Of a DNA stretch of 64,000 nucleotides, positions 1 to 8,979 are shown in pieces (the stretch's first letter is position 1; each line of letters opens with the position of its first letter). Location: assembly GCA_963800275.1 (NCBI GenBank), contig CAWDAI010000016.1:1-64000 (forward strand), written 5' to 3'. The position numbers were made by a program, and so were the translations under genes. Below the pieces are notes generated by a model. It was not told where the DNA came from, did not search any database, and worked only from the letters and a program-made list of their open reading frames with translations. Origin of the DNA: JAFMJV01 sp963800275 (GTDB taxonomy: Bacteria > Chloroflexota > Limnocylindria > Limnocylindrales > CSP1-4).

Positions 1-538
<538 letters not shown>

Positions 539-542
<4 letters not shown>

Positions 543-1585
543 GCGACGTCAGCACTCCCCTGGTCGAGGCCGTGGACCTGCAGGTCCACTTTCCGGTGGG
601 CGGCGGCGCATTGGGGCGCAGCGGGGGCGTGGTTCGGGCCGTCGACGGCGTGTCCTTCACCATCGAGCGTGGCCAGACCCTGGGCCTGGTCGGTGAATCG
701 GGCAGCGGCAAGTCGACCATCGGCCTCTCGCTGCTGGGACTGGTCGAGCCGACGGGCGGCCGGGTGCGCTTCGAGGGCCAGGACGTGGCCTTCAAGCGCG
801 ACGGCCTGAAGCGACTGCGCACCATGGCCACGATGGTCTTCCAGGACCCCAATGCCTCGCTCAACCCGCGCCGGTCGGTCGGTGCCAGCGTGCGTGAGCC
901 CCTCGAGATCCATCACCTGCATCCGGGCAAGGACGCGCGCCGGGCGCGAGTGGCCGAGCTGCTGGACCTGGTCGGGCTCAGTGGTCGCTTCGCGGAACGC
1001 TACCCGCATGAGCTCTCTGGCGGCCAGCGGCAGCGCGTGGGCATCGCTCGGGCCCTGGCCTGCGAGCCCGAGCTGATCATCCTCGACGAGCCGGTCTCGG
1101 CCCTCGACGTCTCGGTCCAGTCGCAGATCATGAACCTGCTCCGGCGCCTGCAGGGTGAGCTGGGCCTGACCTACCTGTTCATCGCCCATGACCTCGCGGT
1201 GGTCGAGTACATGAGCCACAAGGTGCTGGTGATGTACCTGGGCCGCATCATGGAGACGGCCACGCGCGACTCGCTCTACCGTCAGCCGCTGCACCCCTAC
1301 ACCAAGGCGCTGCTGTCGGCCATCCCGTCGGCCGAGCCGGGTGAGCGCGAAGGTCAGCGCATCCTGCTGCAGGGCGAGATCCCCAGCCCCATGTCACCTC
1401 CGTCGGGCTGTCGCTTCCGCACGCGCTGCCCCTGGGCCGTCGAAGCCTGTGCCCAGACTGACCCGCAGCTGGAGCCGATGGGTGACGGGGCCGTGGCCTG
1501 CATCCGGGCCGAGGACATCGCCGCGGGTGCCCCGCCCCGGCCGGCGCCGGTTCCGCAGCTGCCCACGACCGAGACGGCGGCCTGA
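539..1585 (+). CDS. Oligopeptide/dipeptide ABC transporter ATP-binding protein (OppF/DppF type)
   Basis: A complete 348-residue ATPase subunit. Walker A is GESGSGKST at residues 52-60, the Q-loop lies in MVFQDP near residue 100, the signature is LSGGQRQR, Walker B is ELIILDEP and the H-loop is in FIAHDLA. After residue 250 comes the oligopeptide-type extension with the paired cysteines CRFRTRCPW. The start is a GTG that overlaps the stop of the preceding subunit by four bases, and that reading preserves the full nucleotide-binding domain. It ends the peptide-import operon; the next gene is on the opposite strand and only 28 bases away. Function as the second ATPase of a peptide importer is well supported by family; the exact substrate is unknown. 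Confidence 0.95.
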
Positions 1586-1613
1586 CGAGACGCCGAAGGG
1601 CCCGGCGATCCCG

Positions 1614-2261
1614 TCAGAAGGTATCGGCGATCGAGCGCAACGCGGTGAGGCCCGGACCCATCACCACGAGGCCGGCGAGCCCGAGCGGTACCAGCGCCAG
1701 GTACGCCGTCGGGCGCTCCCCTCGGCGTAGCAGCAGGTAGGGCAGCAGCAGGCCGATCGCGAGCTCTGCCGCCAGCCCTGGTTCCAACGGGTCGGTGAAG
1801 GGGTCGAACGACGGAGACCGGCCCCAGCCAGTGACCACGGACTCCGCCAACAGTCCGGCCGCCAGGGTCGCGACGGCGACCGAGCGGACAGGTCCCGTAC
1901 CGTGGCGCCAGACACCTCCGGCCAAGCCCATCACCGGTCCGGCCACGAGCGCCACCCCACCCCAGACCGTTGCCGCGTGGGAGGCGCCGGTCACACGCAG
2001 GCCGACATCGAAGAGGGCGATCAGCAGGTAGTAGGCAGCGACCGCGGCCAGCAGGCTGAGCAGTCCATAGCAGGCCCCGGTCAGTGCCCGATGGGCGGCG
2101 GCACCAGTGAAGAAGGCGAGGGCCAGCCAGACCCCCACGAAGTTGGCCGGGATGAGCGCCGACCAGGGGAGTCCCAGGCCGTCCACGAACCAGGCGCTCG
2201 CCCCGAGCAAGGCGCCCGCACCGACGCTGACGAGGAGTGCGCGGCCCACACGCACTCCCAA
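1614..2261 (-). CDS. Hypothetical integral membrane protein
   Basis: A 215-residue protein with about six hydrophobic segments, for example residues 8-25, 33-55, 61-85, 96-115, 125-145 and 170-205. It has no enzymatic motif that I recognise. Length, hydrophobicity pattern and Ala/Leu/Gly richness resemble poorly characterised actinobacterial-type membrane proteins of the DUF6518 kind, but this is only a resemblance. It converges with the peptide-transport operon and is divergent from the MFS gene, so it probably has its own promoter in the 80 bases before position 2343. Start taken at the first methionine that precedes the first hydrophobic segment. Confidence 0.7.
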   Translation of the reverse strand: MGVRVGRALLVSVGAGALLGASAWFVDGLGLPWSALIPANFVGVWLALAFFTGAAAHRALTGACYGLLSLLAAVAAYYLLIALFDVGLRVTGASHAATVWGGVALVAGPVMGLAGGVWRHGTGPVRSVAVATLAAGLLAESVVTGWGRSPSFDPFTDPLEPGLAAELAIGLLLPYLLLRRGERPTAYLALVPLGLAGLVVMGPGLTALRSIADTF

Positions 2262-2342
2262 GCAGACGCGGCGTGATCACCTCGGTCGAAGCGCGTCGGA
2301 CAGGGCTGATGGGCTCGGGCACGGTCGTCATGTGGGCGTTCG

Positions 2343-3851
2343 ATGGTAGTGCCTGAGGCGGCGGTTCGCCGGTCCGCACGGGCGGCTACCATGGAGCCTC
2401 GTGGAGCACCCTTTCTCGACCGGCCTCGATCGCGCCTGCCTGCCGGCATGGGCTCGGGAGGAGGCCCCGATCCGCCCGCCGGCGGGGCCCGCGACCCGGT
2501 GAAGGCGCTCGATGCGCTGGCGCGCTACGCCCGCTCCTTCACCGGCTTCGAGCGCGATGCTCGCATCTTCCTGCTCACGACCGTCACCTACGGCTTCGTG
2601 CTCAGCCTGTGGTGGGTCGACTTCAACCTCTACCTGACGGCCCTCGGCTTCGAGCCTGCGTTCATCGGCATCGCCGGCACGCTCTGGTCAGCTGCGGGCG
2701 TCGTGGTGGCCCTGCCCGTGAGCCTGCTCTCGGACCGCTTCGGCCGACGCATCGTGCTGGCCGCCGGAGCGGCAGTCTCCGCCCTCGCCATCGCCGGACT
2801 CATCGTCTTTACCGACCCGCCGGCGATCCTCATCGGGGCCACGGCCATGGGCGCTGCCAGCCAGGCCTTCTTCGTGCTCCAGGCACCGCTGCTGATGGAG
2901 CACAGCCGGCCCGAGAACCGCAGCGAGCTCTTCTCCCTGCAGGCGGCGATCATGCCTGCCACCAACATCGGCGCGGCCCTCGTCGGTGGTGTCATGGCCG
3001 CGGTCATCGGCAACGTGGTGGGGGGAGACTCGAACGATCCGCTCGTCTACCGCTTCCTGCTCCTGGCCATGGCGGTGGCAGCCGTGGTGGCCACCGTCAC
3101 GGTCATCGCCCTGCGTGACGATCGGCCTCGACGGCCCGCGCGACACGCCGCCGAGGAGCGCCGCCTGGACGTGACCGAGGCGGGCGGGTCGGTGGTGGAC
3201 CCCGAACACCCGCCCGAGCCACGGCGGATGCGTTTCCGCATCCCGCGGCCCAGCGACCCGGGCACCTTCTGGCGCCTGCTCCTGCCGAGCTTCCTCATGG
3301 CCCTCGGCGCGGGCCAGGTCATCCCCTACCTGAACGTCTTCATCGAGACCAGGTTCAGTCTCGGCCTGACGTCCCTCAACGTCATCTTCGCCATCACCGG
3401 CTTCGGCACGGTGGTGGCGATGATGGTGCAGCCGGCGCTGGCGCACCGCTTCGGCAAGGTCGGCTCGGTCGTCCTGGTCCAGGGTGTGAGCATCCCCTTC
3501 ATCGCGATCCTGGGCTTCAGCCCGGTGCTGTGGACCGTGATCGCAGCCATGACCGTGCGCACGTCGCTGATGAACGCGGGCAACCCCATCGCCAGTGCCT
3601 TCGCCATGGAGCAGCTGCCCGCAGCCGAGCGGGCCACGTTCGCGGCCACGATGAGCTTGCTGTGGTCACTGGGCTGGGCCATCGCCGGCCCCTGGTACAG
3701 CCTGTTGCAGGCGACCCTCGGGTTCGATGCGGGCTACGCCATCAACTTCATCACGGTCATCGTGCTCTACAGCCTGGCCACGATCCTCTACTGGCACTGG
3801 TTCCACGATCGCGAGGCCCGCTCGCCGGCAGCGGTGACGGCACCAGGCTGA
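2343..3851 (+). CDS. Major facilitator superfamily transporter
   Basis: A 502-residue polytopic protein with about twelve membrane segments in two six-helix halves separated by a charged loop near residues 255-310. The loop after helix 2 carries an MFS motif A-like stretch (SDRFGRR near residue 130), the main recognisable family mark. No substrate can be assigned; the pattern suits a drug/metabolite exporter or sugar-type carrier. The N-terminus is uncertain: the first 55 residues are Pro/Gly/Arg-rich and lack a clear function, and later starts such as the ATG at 2391 or the GTG near 2500 would keep all helices. It stands alone between a divergent membrane protein and a secreted C39-like protein on the same strand. 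Confidence 0.88.
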   Translation: MVVPEAAVRRSARAATMEPRGAPFLDRPRSRLPAGMGSGGGPDPPAGGARDPVKALDALARYARSFTGFERDARIFLLTTVTYGFVLSLWWVDFNLYLTALGFEPAFIGIAGTLWSAAGVVVALPVSLLSDRFGRRIVLAAGAAVSALAIAGLIVFTDPPAILIGATAMGAASQAFFVLQAPLLMEHSRPENRSELFSLQAAIMPATNIGAALVGGVMAAVIGNVVGGDSNDPLVYRFLLLAMAVAAVVATVTVIALRDDRPRRPARHAAEERRLDVTEAGGSVVDPEHPPEPRRMRFRIPRPSDPGTFWRLLLPSFLMALGAGQVIPYLNVFIETRFSLGLTSLNVIFAITGFGTVVAMMVQPALAHRFGKVGSVVLVQGVSIPFIAILGFSPVLWTVIAAMTVRTSLMNAGNPIASAFAMEQLPAAERATFAATMSLLWSLGWAIAGPWYSLLQATLGFDAGYAINFITVIVLYSLATILYWHWFHDREARSPAAVTAPG

Positions 3852-3947
3852 GCCGGATCCCCAGGTCCGCGGCACAGAGCAGGGCGCTTCGGGGCCGTTC
3901 CCCTGATCAGTGGCATGCTTGCCTCCGGCCATCTGGAGGTGCGCGCC

Positions 3948-4673
3948 ATGGATCACAGTCCGCGAAGGAATCCCATCACGTGGCAGGTGATGCGCGCGTT
4001 CCTGCTCGCGCTCGCGCTGCTGCTGGCACCGGCGGCTGCTCCCGGAGTGGTCGCGTCGGATACGGCCCTTCCCCGCTGGACCGGCGGGATCGACCTCTAT
4101 CGAGCAGGAACCTTCAGCACCCAGAAGACGTGGTACTGGTGCACCGCGGCGGACGTCCAGATCGTGCGCAACATCGCCCACGGGAAGTCGAACCAGAGCA
4201 GGAGCCAGCAGCGCCGGTTCTTCCGCTACATGCGCGCACACGATCGCTACCCCATCCCGCTGCGCGACGGCGTCGATCCAGCCGGCTGGGCCGCTGGCCT
4301 CCGTCGCTTCGTCGACCCCCGCTACCGCCTCGTCGCGAGCCGCAGCTACCGATCGGCGCTGCGCTCGGCGGTGCGCAGCCTGCGCCGCTCCAACCTGCCG
4401 GTGGCCATCGCCGTCGCGCACGGCAACCACGCCTGGGTGCTGACCGGCTTCACCGCCACCGCAGACCCGGCGTCCACGAACGCGTTCGCGATCACGAGCG
4501 TGCGGGTCGTGGGCCCGCTGTGGGGCCGGCAGGATCGGCGCTACGGCTACGACATGCGGCCGGACAAGCGCCTGACCCGAGCCCAGCTGCGGCACTTCTT
4601 CAGGCCCTGGCACTACCCCTCGATCCGCATGGCCTGGGAGGGTGAGTGGGTCTCGGTCCAGGCGAGAGGATAG
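3948..4673 (+). CDS. Secreted C39-like cysteine peptidase family protein
   Basis: A 241-residue protein with a signal sequence (hydrophobic core at residues 16-33, likely cleavage near AAAPGVVAS). The mature part begins with a Trp-rich motif containing a cysteine in the position of a papain-like nucleophile (TWYWCTAAD, Cys65) and later a histidine in GNHAWVLTGF (His161), as in Peptidase_C39_2-type proteins. An acidic or amide third residue should follow in the ITSVRVVGPL region but is not obvious. The start at 3948 is preferred to an in-frame upstream one because GGAGG sits eight bases before it. A second, related protein lies at 6196-7192 on the other side of murJ. Whether it cleaves a peptide, acts as a transglutaminase-like enzyme, or is inactive is not decided by sequence. 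Confidence 0.8.
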   Translation: MDHSPRRNPITWQVMRAFLLALALLLAPAAAPGVVASDTALPRWTGGIDLYRAGTFSTQKTWYWCTAADVQIVRNIAHGKSNQSRSQQRRFFRYMRAHDRYPIPLRDGVDPAGWAAGLRRFVDPRYRLVASRSYRSALRSAVRSLRRSNLPVAIAVAHGNHAWVLTGFTATADPASTNAFAITSVRVVGPLWGRQDRRYGYDMRPDKRLTRAQLRHFFRPWHYPSIRMAWEGEWVSVQARG

Positions 4674-4707
4674 GCCCGGCCCCGAGGCCACGCCCGGCCG
4701 CGGGTGG

Positions 4708-6076
4708 TCAGGACAGGTCCGCGCCGACCGTGCGCAGGCGGACCACGAAGGCGCCGATGAGCAGCAGCACCTCGGTGGCCTGGCCCGTGACGAAGCCGAG
4801 CGGCAGAGCGGTGATGCCGAGTGCCGGCGAGAGCAGCAGCACCGTGGCCACGGTCACGCCCAGCCCGATGAGCGACGCGGCCACGGGCAGGACCGTGTTG
4901 CGCGTGGAGTAGACCGCCCGGCTGAGCAGGTGCGAGACGGCTTCGAAGGGCACGGCCAGGGCGAAGACCACGAGCAGCTGCGTGGTGAGGGCGACATCCT
5001 CCGAGTCGAAGGCGGCCCCGCCAAGGAAGACGTCGATGGCCAGACCCCCGACCAGCATGAGCCCGATGGCCGCGATCGACGTCAGGACCGCGATGGTGAC
5101 CGCGTTCTGCAGCACCAGGTGGCGAAACCGTGCCCGGTCGCCGTCGGCGGCCGCGCGGGCCATGACCGGGAAGGCCGCCACGGCGAAGGCGATGCCCACG
5201 AGGCTCACGGGCACGCTCTGGAAGTTGCGCGCGAAGCTGATGGCGCTGATGCCGCCGACCACGAGGGTGGAGGCGACGGAGGTGAAGAAGAGGAAGGTCA
5301 GCGGCTCGACGGGCGCGGCCAGGGCCTTGGGGACCGAGAGCCTGACGTACTCCCGAAAGCCGCTGGCGCGCACGTCCCAGGTCGGCCGATAGCGGAAGTC
5401 CGTGCGGGCGATGTCCAGGATACGGACTCCCAGGTGCAGCAGGGCGCCGATGACGGTGCCGATGGCGACACCCATGATGCCCAGCTCCGGGCTGAGCACG
5501 ACCGCGCCGACCACGATGCCCGCGTTGTAGAGCAGCGGGGCCAGCCCGTAGCCCAGGAAGCGCTGGCGCACGACCAGCATCTCGCCCAGCGCGAACGAGA
5601 CCGCGAAGATGACCATCGTCACGCACATCACCCGGAAGAGCTGCGTGTACTGGGATTGCTGCGCGGGATCGAAGCCGGGCGCCACCAGCGTGACCGTCCA
5701 GGGCGCCAGCGAGGAACAGGATCACCGCGGTGACGGCCATGAGCGCGGCGCCGACGGTGAGCACCGTGCTGGCAAAGGATGAGGACGCCGCTGCCTGGTC
5801 GTGCTCGACTCGCGTGTAGACCGGGACGAAGGCCGACGACAGTCCGGCCACCACGAGCACGGCCAGGATGAGCTCGGGCAGGACGAGCGCAGCGTTGTAG
5901 GCATCGAGGTCGCTGCCAGCGCCGAAGGTGCGGGCGAAGGCCCGGTCACGCACCAGGCCCATGACGTAGCTGATGAAGGTCAGGGCCGCGAGCAGGATCG
6001 CCCCGCGCGGGATCAACGCGTCCAGGCGCGCTTGCAGTGCGGCGAGGCGTCGATGGCGTGCGACATACCCGTGCAT
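4708..6076 (-). CDS. murJ: Lipid II flippase MurJ-like protein, interrupted by a frameshift
   Basis: Two overlapping reading frames together encode one MurJ/MviN-type membrane protein of about 455 residues. The N-terminal part (6076 down to about 5708) has SYVMGLVRDRAFARTFG and SSAFVPVYTR, strong MurJ marks; the C-terminal part (from about 5707 to 4708) continues with GFDPAQQ, the QRFLGYGLAPLLYN loop and the later helices. The join is at the GG at 5706-5707 (plus-strand CC): removing one base restores a continuous reading through LAAPWTVTLVAPGFD. MurJ exports the peptidoglycan precursor lipid II and is normally essential, so a true knock-out is less likely than a consensus error. It is flanked by two plus-strand C39-like genes. 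Confidence 0.85.
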
Positions 6077-6195
6077 GCCGTTGAGGGTACGGCTGCGAGG
6101 TTCCGCCCACAGGGCGGGGTGTCGGGAAGTTGAAGGAACCTTATCCGGGCCGCCGGCCGTGGCAAGGTAGCATCGAGGGACGCCCGGGAGGCTGC

Positions 6196-7192
6196 ATGAG
6201 GAACCAACGTCGTACGTCCACGCGCACCGTCGTGCTCGTCGGTGTCCTCGTGTACGCGCTGCTCGGGACGCTCGTGGTGACGGCCGTGGCGACCAACACC
6301 CTGGAAGCCGGGTACCGCTTCAACGGCCTGGTCCAGCGCGTACGGCTGGCGCTCGATCCACCCCCGGATCGCGAGATCCTGCCCATCCGCGAGATGACCA
6401 GCAAGAGCGTCGCCGCCGGCGGCAAGGACGGCGGCAAGGACGGCGGCGAGCCGGCCGCTGCCGCTGATGTGGCCGTTGCGCCCGGCCTGGTGTCACCGGC
6501 CAAGACCCCCCGTCCGGCCAAGGCCACGCCCAAGCCGCAGAAGACCCCGCGACCCAAGCGAGAGCCCATCGACCTCAAGCTGCGCTTCAACCCGGGCAAG
6601 ACGTTCGCCTCGCAGATCGACGAGCACTGGTGTGCCATCGCGGGCACCCAGATCGTGCTGGCGATGCACGGGATCCTTGACAACTCCGACCAGGATGCAG
6701 CGCCAGATCGCAGGCCGCACCGACGAGTTCGAGAGCCGGCGGGACAGCCACAACGGTGGCTGGGGGCCCTCGGCCATCGCGCAGGCCCTCGCCGCCTATG
6801 GCCTGGAAGGCTACGAGATCCGCTCCTATCCCAATCGGCACGTGGCGCTGCGGGACGCGGCGATGGCCATCAAGAAGACGCGCTCGCCGGTCGTGCTCCT
6901 GGCCTGGCGGGGCGCCCACACCTGGGTCATGACCGGGTTCCGCGCACAAGCGGATCCCACGGTCTTCCCCAAGGCCAAGATCACCGGCGCCTACATCTTT
7001 GACCCGTGGTATCCGCGCGTCTCCACGATCTGGGGCCCGTCCGACCCACCGGGCGCCTTCCAGGACTGGCCGGAGATGGAGCGGAACTACCTGCGCTGGC
7101 AACGCCCGGAAGGTTCGTACAAGTACCGCGACGGCAAGTTCCTGGCCATCGTCCCCACGCTCCCGCGCGCGGAGCAGACGGCCGGCGGTTGA
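6196..7192 (+). CDS. Membrane-anchored C39-like cysteine peptidase family protein, interrupted by a frameshift
   Basis: Read through one frame break it encodes about 331 residues. Residues 11-32 form a signal anchor; residues 75-125 are a Gly/Lys then Pro/Lys-rich linker with repeated KTPRP-like units; the domain follows with a presumed nucleophile in DEHWCAIAGTQ (Cys146) and a histidine in RGAHTWVMTGF (His241). The frame changes at the GG at 6693-6694: frame one reads DNSDQ then loses sense, and the next frame resumes MQRQIAGRTDEFES. The ATG at 6196 is chosen because it sits just before the hydrophobic anchor. Cys and His contexts match the protein at 3948-4673, so the two are probable paralogues. 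Likely acts outside the membrane; substrate unknown. Confidence 0.78.
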
Positions 7193-7423
7193 GCCGTTGC
7201 GCGTGCATCGCCGCGGCGGACATATCGCGGATGAGGGTCGGGTACTTCTGGCCACTTATGTGCGGTCCGGGACCTCACCAGCATGGAGCTCCGGGCCACG
7301 GCTCCGCGAGCAGATGTGGCTGGCACGCAGCACGGTGCCCCTACCAGCTGGACACTGGCACAGCAGACGTGGCCCGCACGCTCCCCACCCGGCCCGCGCA
7401 GCTGACCGCCGGTAGGCGGTCGC
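7193..7423. other. Intergenic stretch without a recognisable gene
   Basis: These 231 bases separate the convergent C39-like gene and the thioredoxin-like gene. I see no hairpin followed by a T-run, no tRNA and no reading frame with protein-like composition. Confidence 0.5.
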
Positions 7424-8056
7424 CTAACGATCGAGGAGCGGCTCGATCACACCGGCCAGGGCTTCTGCACTCTTGACGTCACCGAAGGGCAGGCCCAGCA
7501 CGGAGCCATCGCGGTCGACGATCAACATGGGCGAGATCGGTGGATTGAGGTACTGGGCGCTGTAGAGGTTGCCCAGCGCCCGGGCCACCAGCAGCGGCGC
7601 CACCGCAAAGTGCCAGTCGTAACCCAGCTCATCGGCATATCGGGCGAGCATCTCGGCGTTCTCGCCCATGTCCACGTCGAGGCTGACAGAGACCAGGTCC
7701 TCGGGGTCGCCGAGCAGCTGGTGGAGTCGGGCGACCTCATCGCCCTGGCGGCGGCAGGTCGGACACCAGATGGCCATGGTCTCGAGCAACACCACCTTGC
7801 CGGCGGAGTCGTTGATGGTGAAGGGCTGGCCCGTCTGCACGTCGACCATCTCCAGGTCGAACCACTCGGGGCGCTCGACAGCTGGCGACGAAGCGGCCGC
7901 GACGGAAGGCGAACCTGAGGCCTGCGGTCCAGGGGATGCCGGGGGCGCCGACCCGCCCGGGGCACTCGAGGCGGGTGCGCCGGAAGGCACATCCGCCGCG
8001 GCGCACACGGCCAGTGCCAGCAGCACGAGGAGAGGGCCGACCAGGCGCCGCCTCAT
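7424..8056 (-). CDS. TlpA/thioredoxin-like thiol-disulfide protein, exported
   Basis: A 210-residue protein with an N-terminal hydrophobic export segment (residues 7-20), an extracytoplasmic Ala/Pro/Ser linker to about residue 60, and a thioredoxin-fold domain. The active-site motif WCPTC supplies Cys98 and Cys101, preceded by the usual beta strand (KVVLLETMAI); a PPISPMLIVDRDG stretch fits the cis-proline region. The segment LAVCAA resembles a lipobox but has Val at -1, so lipidation is doubtful. Its ATG overlaps the stop of the upstream lipoprotein gene by four bases, making it the last gene of the sugar-importer operon. By family it reduces or exchanges disulfides outside the membrane; its partner could be one of the Cys-bearing operon products, which is inference. 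Confidence 0.88.
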   Translation of the reverse strand: MRRRLVGPLLVLLALAVCAAADVPSGAPASSAPGGSAPPASPGPQASGSPSVAAASSPAVERPEWFDLEMVDVQTGQPFTINDSAGKVVLLETMAIWCPTCRRQGDEVARLHQLLGDPEDLVSVSLDVDMGENAEMLARYADELGYDWHFAVAPLLVARALGNLYSAQYLNPPISPMLIVDRDGSVLGLPFGDVKSAEALAGVIEPLLDR

Positions 8057-8979
8057 GACTCCAGCCCCAGGTCGAACAGGTGGCTGACGTAATTCTTCTG
8101 CTGCTTGGATTCCACGCCTGGCATCGTGTAGTACACCTCCACGTCTGATGGCACCGCCACGGTCGTCGTCCACTCGGCCGACGAGTTGGCCAAGGTGATC
8201 GGCGTGTCGACCAGGTGCGGGGCGGTGTAGCGACCGTACAGGATCCCGTCCGAGCCGATCACCGGCGGGTTGCCGATGTGCACGTAGGCCTGGTACTTGG
8301 TCGGATTGTCCGTCCGCCAGCTGAGCTGGACCTCGTCGTCGGTCCGCTCGACCGCGACGAGCGTGAGCAGGATCTTGTTGATGGCCTCGATGGGCTCTCC
8401 GACCGGCGTCACGACCAGGTCGGTCTCCGTGCCGATGGGATAGCTGAGATCCGCGATGGGCGCGTCGAGGTCGACCTCGAGCGTGGCCGTCTGGGGCGGC
8501 TCGGGCCGGTAGAAGTTGAACTCGCCGGTGGTGAACGAATAGGGGATCCGCAACTTCGAGCCTGCCGCTGCGGCCGCCCCCGCGCATTCGACCCGTAACA
8601 GCTCGGTCTGGGGCTCGAACCGCGTCCCGCCGGTGTACCCGCGCATGATGAACCCGGGTGGAAAATTCGTGCCGCCGGTGCCAAAGACCGCGGTGCCACA
8701 GCTGGTGCTGCTGCCGTCGCCGCCGACCAACATGACGGTCGCGTCCTCGGCCAGCTCCATCGTGCTCCAGTCGCCGGTGTCGTTGCGGATGGCCAGCTCC
8801 ACGGCCACGCCCTCGGCCGTCGCCGCGACACTGGTGGCCACGGCGGTCCAGACGCCCTCGGCCTCCGCCGGCGGTGGCGTGGACTTCGTCTCGGGGATGA
8901 CGATGTAGTCGCAGCCGACGAGGACGGCGCACAGCGCGAGCGCGCCGAGGCCGCCGATGCCGCGGTGCAGGGTGCGCAT
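8053..8979 (-). CDS. Predicted lipoprotein of unknown function in the sugar-importer operon
   Basis: A 308-residue protein with a signal peptide ending in a lipobox, VLVGC, so Cys23 is the predicted lipid-modified residue. The mature chain is acidic and beta-rich in appearance, with no transmembrane segment and no enzyme motif that I recognise. Cysteines besides the lipobox one occur in STSCGTAVF and RVECAGA. The start overlaps the stop of the fused permease gene by one base (TGATG), and the stop overlaps the next start by four, so translation is coupled along the operon. It may be an accessory surface component of the transporter or a passenger; the sequence does not decide. Confidence 0.75.
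   Translation of the reverse strand: MRTLHRGIGGLGALALCAVLVGCDYIVIPETKSTPPPAEAEGVWTAVATSVAATAEGVAVELAIRNDTGDWSTMELAEDATVMLVGGDGSSTSCGTAVFGTGGTNFPPGFIMRGYTGGTRFEPQTELLRVECAGAAAAAGSKLRIPYSFTTGEFNFYRPEPPQTATLEVDLDAPIADLSYPIGTETDLVVTPVGEPIEAINKILLTLVAVERTDDEVQLSWRTDNPTKYQAYVHIGNPPVIGSDGILYGRYTAPHLVDTPITLANSSAEWTTTVAVPSDVEVYYTMPGVESKQQKNYVSHLFDLGLES

Noticed and set aside
4642..5733. A 363-residue plus-strand open frame opposite murJ
   Set aside because: Asp/Glu/Gln/Arg-rich shadow of a polytopic membrane protein, with no hydrophobic core or domain of its own.
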